Source: Streptomyces longhuiensis
GTDB taxonomy: Bacteria > Actinomycetota > Actinomycetes > Streptomycetales > Streptomycetaceae
Direction of reading: 5' to 3'
Assembly (NCBI RefSeq): GCF_020616555.1
Contig: NZ_CP085173.1
Span: 8,572,001 to 8,636,000, forward strand
Length of the DNA: 64,000 bases
Shown here: in pieces, positions 57,993-64,000 of the stretch
How the letters are laid out: each line of letters starts with the position of its first letter
How positions within the stretch are numbered: position 1 is the first letter of the stretch
Made by a program: the position numbers and the translations under genes
Notes under the pieces: model-generated
The model's input: only the letters and a program-made list of their open reading frames with translations
Databases searched by the model: none
Told to the model about the DNA's origin: nothing

Positions 57993-59198
57993 TCACCAGG
58001 CGACCGGTAGTTCGAGCATGCCCTGGATCGTGTCGCCCGGCTTGAACGGGATCTCCTCGGCGGGCGCCGCGAGGCGCAGCCCCGGCAGCCGCGCGAACAG
58101 CGACCGCAGCGCGATCTCCATCTCGGCCCGTGCCAGGTTCTGCCCCAGGCACTGGTGGACTCCGTACCCGAACGCGAGGTGGTGGCGCGTGGGGCGGTGC
58201 CAGTCGAGGGAGTCGGGGGCCGTGAAGCTGTCGTCGTCGCGGTTGATGAGCGAGGTGGAGAAGACGACCCCGTCATCCGCCCGGATGGTCTCGCCCGCGA
58301 CCTCGATGTCCTCGGTGGCGACGCGCAGGATGCCGTCCGCGATGGACAGGAAGCGCAGCAGCTCCTCGACCGCGGCGGGCAGCAGCGAGTCGGCGGAGCG
58401 CAGCTCATCCAGTCGGTCCGGATGGCGGAGCAGGGTGAACGTGCCGAGCGAGATCATGTTCGCCGTGGTCTCGTGCCCCGCGATCAGCAGGATCGTGGCG
58501 AGGCTGATCAGTTCCTCGCGGTCGATCTCCTTCTCGTCCGGCCCGCGGTGGATGAGCTCGTCGAGCAGTCCGTCACCCGGCTCACGCCGCTTGCGGTCGA
58601 TCAACGAGCCCAGGTACGCGTCGAGCTGCTCGCGCGCGGCCTCCGTGTCCGTCACGTCCGGCCCGCGCAGCAGCCGCCGTGACTGCTCCTCGAAGAAGTC
58701 GTGATCGGCGTAGGGCACCCCGAGCAGTGAGCAGATCACCATCGACGGCACGGGCAGCGCGAACGCGCTCACCAGGTCGGCCGGCGGTCCCTGCTCGACC
58801 ATCGCGTCGAGGAACCGGTCGACGGTCTCCTGGATGCGGGGCCGCAGCGCCGTGATCCGCTTGAGGGTGAAGCTCGGGATCAGCATGCGGCGCTGGGCGT
58901 TGTGCTCGGGGTCGTCGACCCCGAGCAGGGCGATGCGCCGTTTGCGTGAGAGGGCGAAGCGCTCCGTGGGCATCGGGAAGGCGCGGTTCTCCCGGTCGGT
59001 GGACAGGCGCGGGTCGATGAGCAGGTCGCGCGCGACCGACTGGCCGGTGACCACCCACACGGTCCGCCCGTCGAAGAGCGAGACATGGGAGAGGGGCCGC
59101 GCCGAGCGCAGCGGATCGTAGGAGGCCGGCGGGTGGTAGGGACACGTGCGGTCCTGGGGGAAGGCGACGGTGTCCGGCGTGGGGGGTGTCACGGTCAT
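57993..59198 (-). CDS. Cytochrome P450, CYP105-like
   Basis: A 401-residue class I P450: I-helix IAGHETTANM, K-helix EELLRF, heme loop FGYGVHQCLGQNLARAEMEIA with axial Cys near 350. The heme-loop form HQCLGQNLAR and the following ferredoxin gene are both typical of the CYP105 family, known for hydroxylating drugs and macrolides. The ATG at 59198 (MTVTPPTPDT) gives a normal length; the open frame upstream to 59537 is not family sequence. A 15-bp palindrome lies just upstream at 59242. Confidence 0.92.
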   Translation of the reverse strand: MTVTPPTPDTVAFPQDRTCPYHPPASYDPLRSARPLSHVSLFDGRTVWVVTGQSVARDLLIDPRLSTDRENRAFPMPTERFALSRKRRIALLGVDDPEHNAQRRMLIPSFTLKRITALRPRIQETVDRFLDAMVEQGPPADLVSAFALPVPSMVICSLLGVPYADHDFFEEQSRRLLRGPDVTDTEAAREQLDAYLGSLIDRKRREPGDGLLDELIHRGPDEKEIDREELISLATILLIAGHETTANMISLGTFTLLRHPDRLDELRSADSLLPAAVEELLRFLSIADGILRVATEDIEVAGETIRADDGVVFSTSLINRDDDSFTAPDSLDWHRPTRHHLAFGYGVHQCLGQNLARAEMEIALRSLFARLPGLRLAAPAEEIPFKPGDTIQGMLELPVAW

Positions 59199-59527
59199 GG
59201 TGACCTCGCAGGCGGTGAGTCTTCCTTGGTGATCTTCATTAGATGCCTCGGGCATCCAACCGTCCACGCGAAGATCGGCCACTCCGCCCATCAGGGACAT
59301 CTGGCCGAACCCAGTTGTTCCGCTCCGGTCAAGGGTGTGTTCTGTCTGGTCGGGGCGTCCGGTCGGACCGGCGAGGCGGGTGCGGCATGTGCCGTACGGC
59401 CGGTCCGGGTGGGGTGTCCTCGGGCGTGGCGCGGCTTGTTCGCGCCCCGTCGTCCGGATGGGTGGCGACTGCGGCCAGGAGGAAATGCGGATGCTTGTGC
59501 GAGCGGCGGTGGGTATCGTCGCCGCAC
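59199..59527. other. 329-bp divergent intergenic region between P450 and EF-G-binding protein gene
   Basis: It holds GATGCC-TCG-GGCATC (59242-59256), a perfect 6-bp-arm palindrome 44 bp before the P450 start and the best operator candidate for that gene, and CCGGTC-G-GACCGG (59359-59371), a 13-bp palindrome on the other side. The rest is unremarkable; no small gene has convincing coding character. Confidence 0.55.
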
Positions 59528-60034
59528 GTGGAACCACTGAACGAGAAACAGATCCGGGCGTCCTTCGTGAACTGCACGAAGGGTGAGGCCGCCCGGATGA
59601 AGCTCCCCCTCGACTTCGCCGAGCTCCCCTGGGAGGACCTGGACTTCCTCGGCTGGATCGACCCGGGAGCGCCCCTGCGGGCCCACCTCGTGCGGCCCGG
59701 CCCCGACGGACCCCTCGGCATCACCCTGCGGGTCCCCTCCGTGGGCCGGACCAGCGCCGTGAAGTCCAGCATCTGCCAGGTGTGCCTGACCGGGCACGCC
59801 TCCTCCGGTGTCGCCCTCCTCGCGGCGCCCCTGGCCGGAGCGCGCGGGCGGGAGGGCAACACCGTCGGCATCTACCTCTGCGCCGACCTCGCCTGCTCGC
59901 TCTATCTGCGCGGCAAGCGGCAGCCCAAACTGAGGGCCGGCCGTTACGAGGAGTCCCTCTCGCTCGACGAGCGGATCGCCCGGGCCATGAGCAACCTGGA
60001 CGCCTTCACGGCGAGGGTCACCGAGGTGGCCTGA
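59528..60034 (+). CDS. FBP-domain protein, FusB-like EF-G-binding
   Basis: A 168-residue protein of the FBP_C/FusB group. The C-terminal treble-clef zinc site is visible: C83-QV-C86 and C118-x4-C123 in ICQVCLTGH and YLCADLACSLYLRG. The N-terminus (MEPLNEKQIRASFVNCTKGEAARM) is the family's helical part. Staphylococcal FusB frees EF-G from the ribosome and gives fusidic acid resistance; actinobacterial members are presumed EF-G-binding factors of unknown purpose. The GTG at 59528 is the only in-frame start near the conserved N-terminus, with a weak GGTGGG upstream. Confidence 0.85.
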   Translation: MEPLNEKQIRASFVNCTKGEAARMKLPLDFAELPWEDLDFLGWIDPGAPLRAHLVRPGPDGPLGITLRVPSVGRTSAVKSSICQVCLTGHASSGVALLAAPLAGARGREGNTVGIYLCADLACSLYLRGKRQPKLRAGRYEESLSLDERIARAMSNLDAFTARVTEVA

Positions 60035-60052
60035 CCGGTCTTCGTGCAGGGG

Positions 60053-60149
60053 CCTTGTCGGGAGTGGCGTTGCGACAGGAGGCGTTGTCGTGAGCGGGTT
60101 GCGGCCGGATGCCTTGTCGTGATCGGTCCTGCGGCAGAGGGACTTGACG
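60053..60149. repeat. Degenerate ~30-bp tandem repeats
   Basis: CCTTGTCG (60053), CGTTGTCG (60083), CCTTGTCG (60112) and ACTTGACG (60142) recur at 30, 29 and 30 bp, each followed by a G-rich TGCGGC-like segment. About three and a half copies fill the gap between the FBP gene and the convergent nitroreductase-hemerythrin gene. Confidence 0.65.
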
Positions 60150-60172
60150 TCACGGGATGTGGGCCGGACGCC

Positions 60173-61018
60173 CTACATCGCTGCCGCGTCCAGGAGCGGG
60201 ATGAGCTGCTCCTCCTCGTGGAGCAGGTGCCTCTCCAGTTCGTCCGTGAGCCGCTCCACCTCGGGGAGCACCAGACCGGGGTCGGCGCCGTCCGTGGAGA
60301 CCGTCTCCTGAAGTTGTGCCAGGAGCGCGGCGATCCGCTCGTGCTCCTCGCGCATCAGCTCCAGGACCGCGCCGAGTTCGGGGTGGCGCGAACCGATGAA
60401 CGGGAACAGGGCGGCGTCCTCTCCGGCGTGATGGTTGTGCAGTCCCTTGCAGAGCGTGAGGCAGTTGATGCGGAGCTGGGCGCCGAGGCCGGGGCCCGAC
60501 TCCGCGATCTCCTTGCGGATCAGGCCCAGTTCACGCCGGATCCCGTCGTGGACGGCCTTGAGTCCGTCACCCCAAGACGTCGCTCCCGTCACGTTCGGCG
60601 GGCCGCTCTCGATCGCGCGCAGGGCGACCACGGGGATGACGCGGGACGTCTTCGCCTGGTACTCGGCCCAGCCCGGATCGCGCTCTACGGCCCGGGCGAA
60701 CGCGGCGTCGCGCTCCGCGCCCGCCAGGACCTCGGCCTCCGCCGCGTAGGTGAACACGCCGTCCTCGACGGTGACGCGGGGGATGGCCGTCAGATTGTGG
60801 AACCAGTCCGGGTGGCTGGGCGCTCCACCGGCCGAGGCGATCACCAGGACGCGCTCGCCGCCGTCCGGGAGGAAGCCGACGGGGGTGGTGTGTGCGGCGC
60901 CCGAGCGGGCTCCCGTGGTGGTGAGGAGGAGGATCCGGCCGCCTTCGAAGGGGCCTGAGAGCCGGCCACGGTTGGCTCGGAACTCATCGATGACGTGCTG
61001 ATTGAAATCGTTGGGCAT
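60173..61018 (-). CDS. F420-type nitroreductase (Ddn) fused to hemerythrin
   Basis: A 281-residue fusion. Residues ~1-140 match the deazaflavin-dependent nitroreductase family (GGRILLLTTTGARSGAAHTTPVGFL and HPDWFHNLTAIPRVTVE). Residues ~150-275 are a hemerythrin HHE cation-binding domain with LHNHHAGEDAALFPFI, MREEHERIAALL and HLLHEEEQLIPLL, carrying the His/Glu ligands of a diiron site. Ddn proteins use F420H2 to reduce quinones or nitro compounds; hemerythrins bind O2 or NO. The union suggests an oxygen- or NO-gated reductase, not demonstrated. The ATG at 61018 fits the family start. Confidence 0.88.
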   Translation of the reverse strand: MPNDFNQHVIDEFRANRGRLSGPFEGGRILLLTTTGARSGAAHTTPVGFLPDGGERVLVIASAGGAPSHPDWFHNLTAIPRVTVEDGVFTYAAEAEVLAGAERDAAFARAVERDPGWAEYQAKTSRVIPVVALRAIESGPPNVTGATSWGDGLKAVHDGIRRELGLIRKEIAESGPGLGAQLRINCLTLCKGLHNHHAGEDAALFPFIGSRHPELGAVLELMREEHERIAALLAQLQETVSTDGADPGLVLPEVERLTDELERHLLHEEEQLIPLLDAAAM

Positions 61019-61095
61019 TCTCTTCTTTCGTCTCCGGGACTTACGAGAAATCTGGATCGCGGAAGCAAAAGAAGATCGGCGGGCCTCGCGCCCGC

Positions 61096-61118
61096 CCCGG
61101 CCTCACTCGGAGGCCGGG
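61096..61118. terminator. Strong hairpin in the 61-kb intergenic region
   Basis: CCCGGCCTC-ACTCG-GAGGCCGGG is a 9-bp perfect stem with a 5-nt loop, 78 bp upstream of the nitroreductase-hemerythrin start. It would stop transcription entering from the 62-kb side. Confidence 0.65.
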
Positions 61119-61824
61119 TGCCCTACTCGTTGATGGCCCAAGGCCGACCCGGCAGTCACGGGGCGAGACCCTAGTTCATGCGGGCGGGGGCGGCAATGTG
61201 TTTTCGGGCGCGGGCCGCTGCTGTTCGTCTTTGGGTGCGGGGCCGCGGGGGCATGCACGTGCTCGCTGTTCTACGGGTGCACGTCAGCTGGTTGATTGCC
61301 TGTACGTGGTGCTGATGGCTCCGCGCGCACATGCCCCCACGTCCCCTCCCGTCTCGTACGCGGCTGTCCGCACGGTCGGGCTCCCGGCCCACCTCTCGTA
61401 GACGGCTGATCGTCCGGTGGGGGATCGCGTATGCCGTTCCGCGGCGCCTCGCTCGGCGTCCCGCTGCGTGCTTACGTGCTACCGGGATTTATTCGCAGTG
61501 CATCGGGCTTCAGCCCGCTGGTGAAGCGAACCTGGCGATCGCGACGCGGGGAGTCACGGCTTCCATCCCTGCGGAGCAGGGATGGAAGGTCCTCTGGACT
61601 GCCGATGCGGAGCATCATGGCTCGCCTCCCGCCCGGCCTCCGTCCCACGCGTCCGACGATCATTGGAGGGCGCGATGGGCCGAACCGAAGGTAGGGCCAG
61701 AACCCGTTCTGGCCCTACGCGAAGAATGCAGGAAGCCACGGAATCCCGGCAGGAAGCCGTGCCGCATAGCGGCACAGCAACCCGTGGGACGGTCAGAATC
61801 CTCCGCTTCAGCCCGAGGAGCAGG
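61119..61824. other. Gene-free stretch dense in hairpins
   Basis: Roughly 700 bp without a convincing gene. From 61500 to 61820 it contains closely spaced perfect hairpins: CGGGC-TTCA-GCCCG (61504-61517), a 13-bp stem at 61560-61588, GATGC-GGA-GCATC (61604-61616), a 12-bp stem at 61691-61718 and GTGCCGC-ATA-GCGGCAC (61759-61775). The loops of two are the same TGC-GGA-GCA. The left part (61119-61450) is unremarkable. Several open frames cross the region but change character abruptly, as expected for noncoding DNA. Confidence 0.7.
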
Positions 61825-61830
61825 TCAGTG
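61720..61830 (+). mobile_element. Possible IS200/IS605-family right-end relic
   Basis: The order AGGAAGCC...CAACCCGTGGGACGG, TCAGAATCC, then a TTCA-loop hairpin CTCCGCTTCAGCCCGAGGAG (61800-61819) and GGTCA resembles the 3' end of actinobacterial tnpB genes with the RE hairpin of IS200/IS605 elements. No tnpA or tnpB coding sequence is intact. It ends against the 3' end of the next gene, whose stop is at 61825. Pattern resemblance only. Confidence 0.4.
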
Positions 61831-62991
61831 GACCTTCGCCTGGATCGCCGAGATGCAGGAGGCGATGGCCTGCTGGAGGTCTTCGAGGCGCTTGAGCATG
61901 TCGTCCTCGTAGACGTCGTCCTCGGCGTCGTCGAGGGTCAGCTCCTCGAAGACCTTCGTCGCCTTCTGCAGGCTGTTGTAGAACTTCGCCCTGCGCTCCT
62001 TCACCCGGAGGTCGGGGTCGCTCTCGACGGTCTTGGTGACGAGCTCGCGGACGGTGTCGTACGCCTCACGCGCCCACTCGCCCGCCTCCTCGCCGTCGTC
62101 CAGCTCGTCGATCAGCGAGAGGTGGCGCTCGGCCTCCTCGCGCAGTTCGCGCGGCGCTTCGATCTTCTGGCCGGCCGGTGTCTTGATCTGGCCGTTCTCG
62201 GCGATCTGACGCACGTACTCGACCCGGTCGCCGGCCTTCGCCTCGGCGGCGACGGCCTTCTTCAGGTCGTCTGCCCGGACGATGTCCCTGACCAGTTCCG
62301 TGCGCAGGGCGGGGTCCTCCTCCAGGCGGTCCATCAGGGCCTTCCTGGCCGCCTCGGCGGTGCCGGGGTCGGCGAGGATCGCGGCGCGCAGCGCGGTCGG
62401 GTTCTCGGCGACCTCCAGGGCCTTGGTCGGGCGGATGCCCTCGGCCTCGGCGGCCGCCGAGATCGCGTGACCGCGCGGTGACACGGCGATGGAGCGCGAC
62501 GCGTAGTACGACAACCAGACGTCGGAGTCCGGGAGTTCGACGTCCTGGCCCGGGGCGAGCGCCTCGAAGTGCGGCACGAGTCCGTCGTCGGCGGCCTTGT
62601 CCCAGGCCTTGTAGTAGCGCATGACGCGCTCGGCCGAGCAGCCCGCCAGCTCGCTGAACCGGCGGGCCGAGATCTTGGGCGTCTCACCCACGGCCTGCCC
62701 GCCGGGACGCACACTGCGCGCCACCATGAGGGCGAACGCCCATCCGCCGGTCCGGGCGTAGACGCCGAAGGCTCGTGCGTCCTCGGCGATCGGCTCGGAG
62801 ACCTCCGACGTGTCCTCCGAAGTGTCCTCCGACGTCGCGTCCGTCACCTCGTCCGGGGTGCCGTCCGGGGTTACGGCCGGTACCCAGATGTTTTCCTCGG
62901 CGGGCCCGGCCTGCGCCGGGACAGCCTCCTCGGAGGTGACCTCCGTTGCGGCGGATTCGGTCGCTTCGGTCGGAGTGATCGCTGAGGTCAC
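61825..62991 (-). CDS. Uncharacterised acidic protein with N-terminal HTH-like segment
   Basis: A 388-residue soluble protein. Residues 1-70 are acidic and disordered (Glu/Thr/Ser repeats such as TSEDTSEDTSEVSEP). A possible helix-turn-helix lies at ~105-130 (KISARRFSELAGCSAERVMRYYKAW). The remainder is helical with PTKALEVAENPTALRAAI and a C-terminal coiled coil (about 290-388). Layout recalls plasmid or phage KorB/ParB-like DNA-binding proteins, but I cannot assign a family. The GTG at 62991 follows AGGAGAA. Its 3' end abuts the IS605-like relic. Confidence 0.7.
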   Translation of the reverse strand: MTSAITPTEATESAATEVTSEEAVPAQAGPAEENIWVPAVTPDGTPDEVTDATSEDTSEDTSEVSEPIAEDARAFGVYARTGGWAFALMVARSVRPGGQAVGETPKISARRFSELAGCSAERVMRYYKAWDKAADDGLVPHFEALAPGQDVELPDSDVWLSYYASRSIAVSPRGHAISAAAEAEGIRPTKALEVAENPTALRAAILADPGTAEAARKALMDRLEEDPALRTELVRDIVRADDLKKAVAAEAKAGDRVEYVRQIAENGQIKTPAGQKIEAPRELREEAERHLSLIDELDDGEEAGEWAREAYDTVRELVTKTVESDPDLRVKERRAKFYNSLQKATKVFEELTLDDAEDDVYEDDMLKRLEDLQQAIASCISAIQAKVH

Positions 62992-63087
62992 GTAGGTTCT
63001 CCTGGGGCGTCACGGATGGACGAGGGTTGACGCGCTACTTTATCCCTCCTAATGGGCTGTTTTGTGCGCGGGTTGTCGTGCGGGTTC

Positions 63088-64000
63088 TCAGGCTTGGTGC
63101 TCGATCTTGCCGGCGACGACTACGGTTTCGGCCACGGTGCCCGGGATGTCCTCGAGTGCGGCGCGCAGAATGTCGCGGGACAGGACCACGAAGTCCGCTG
63201 CCTTGCCCACGCTCAGTGAACCCCGCTCGTGCTCAAGGAAGTTGGCGTACGCGGAGCCCATGGTGTACCCGTACACCGCGGTCTCCACGTCCACGGTCTC
63301 GCCGGGCATCCAGGGCTCGCCGCCGGCCAGCGGGCGCCGGGTCACGGCCGTGTAGATGCCGACCATGGGGTCCATCTCGGCCACGTTCCAGTCGCTGGAG
63401 AAGGCGAGGACCGCGCCCGACTCGTGGAGGCTGCGCATGGGCCAGGCCTTGTGCCAGCGGTCGGCGCCGACGTTCTCGGCCCAGTCCTTGCCAGGGCCGG
63501 CGACCTCGGGCGCGCAGTGCCTCGGCTGCATGCAGGCGACCACGCCGAGCGCGGCGAAGCGCGCGGTGTCGGCCGGGTCGAGGCATTCGACGTGGACGAC
63601 CTGGTGGCGGGCGTCCCGCTCGCCGTTGACCGTGCGGGCGTGCTCGACCGCGTCGAGGACCGTGCGGATGCCGCGGTCGCCGGTCGCGTGGACGAAGCAC
63701 TGGAAGCCGCGCGCGTCGAGCTTGGCGAGGAGGTCCGCGAACTCCTCCGGCGGGTAGAACGTCTCGCCGCGGTGGTGGCCGCACCCCGTGTACGGCTCCA
63801 GGAGTGCGGCGGTGCGCGGCTCGACGACGTCGTCTATGTAGAGCTTCAGCGGTCCTACGCGCAGCCGGTCGTCGGCGTGGCGGTCCGCGGCGGCGGCGAA
63901 GTCGTCGAGGTCGGCGTCGGTGGTGCCGCGCGGGTGGAAGAGCGCGGCGACGATCCGCGAGCGGAGCCGGCCCTCGGCGCGGGCGCGCTCGAACAGGGCG
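63088..64000 (-). CDS. YtcJ-type amidohydrolase, 3' part only (runs off window)
   Basis: About 304 C-terminal residues of a metal-dependent amidohydrolase of the YtcJ/Amidohydro_3 group; the start lies beyond base 64000. Visible motifs are FVHATGDRGIRTVLDAVE, HVECLDPADTARFAALGVVACMQPRHC, AFSSDWNVAEMDP (metal Asp) and the small C-terminal beta domain SLSVGKAADFVVLSRDIL. Such enzymes hydrolyse N-substituted formamides or cyclic amides. The stop at 63088 is followed by a 96-bp gap before the divergent... same-strand acidic protein gene start at 62991. Confidence 0.9.
   Translation of the reverse strand, partial: ALFERARAEGRLRSRIVAALFHPRGTTDADLDDFAAAADRHADDRLRVGPLKLYIDDVVEPRTAALLEPYTGCGHHRGETFYPPEEFADLLAKLDARGFQCFVHATGDRGIRTVLDAVEHARTVNGERDARHQVVHVECLDPADTARFAALGVVACMQPRHCAPEVAGPGKDWAENVGADRWHKAWPMRSLHESGAVLAFSSDWNVAEMDPMVGIYTAVTRRPLAGGEPWMPGETVDVETAVYGYTMGSAYANFLEHERGSLSVGKAADFVVLSRDILRAALEDIPGTVAETVVVAGKIEHQA

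Noticed and set aside
61331..61912. 193-codon plus-strand frame over the hairpin island
   Set aside because: It spans perfect hairpins and runs into the antisense of the acidic protein gene; composition shifts along its length.

Overview
The window is high-GC actinobacterial chromosome, almost certainly Streptomyces. Evidence: strong third-position GC, frequent GTG starts, many single-gene TetR/GntR/MarR/LysR units, four cytochromes P450, a Tat lipoprotein, a GH18 chitinase with a DasR-type operator, an ECF41 sigma factor and SPW, I36 and Clp-N proteins typical of the genus. I see no rRNA, tRNA, CRISPR array or intact transposase. The layout is accessory-rich chromosome rather than one large antibiotic cluster.

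Region 1-13 kb: a truncated EamA transporter and divergent LysR; an MFS exporter-TetR-nucleotidyltransferase operon behind two tandem palindromic operators; an arylamine N-acetyltransferase; two P450s with a small protein between them and a divergent TetR; a SulP transporter; a secreted protein; a serine hydrolase with a divergent MarR. Region 13-16 kb: a small secreted protein, then a SnoaL-LUD pair divergent from an ECF41 sigma factor, with matching ECF41-like promoters on the two strands. Region 16-22.4 kb: a sialic-acid operon (nanA-nanK-nanE-nanT), a secreted sialidase and a FadR-type GntR regulator linked by copies of a GGACATC-A-GATGTCC operator.

Region 22.4-33 kb: an SPFH protein, a PrmC-like methyltransferase with a long leader, a PHP phosphoesterase, a Tet(M)/OtrA-like ribosomal protection protein, a phosphatase, an EamA transporter whose reading frame runs through a terminator hairpin, an SPW protein, a RibD-like protein with reversed domain order, and an ArsR-SRPBCC pair. 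Region 33-43.3 kb: a PAS-LuxR regulator divergent from a BM3-type P450-reductase fusion, asparagine synthetase, and a probable aminophosphonate cluster (OPA transporter, FAD amine oxidase, GntR, phosphonatase-like hydrolase) with two CTTGT-N4-ACAAG operators.

Region 43-53.2 kb: phosphoglucomutase, a Clp-N/helix-turn-helix protein with two 19-bp palindromes at its promoter, a cupin-zinc ribbon protein, OsmC, a secreted TNT-type NADase with a small downstream gene that may be its immunity factor, a chitinase, and an I36 inhibitor-lipoprotein-I36 inhibitor operon. Region 53-64 kb: an anti-sigma-type ATPase, a GlcD-like flavoprotein lacking a normal start codon, a deacetylase lipoprotein, a universal stress protein, a ferredoxin-CYP105-like P450 pair, a FusB-like EF-G-binding protein, a Ddn-hemerythrin fusion, a hairpin-dense gap that looks like an IS200/IS605 right-end relic, an uncharacterised acidic protein and a truncated YtcJ-type amidohydrolase.
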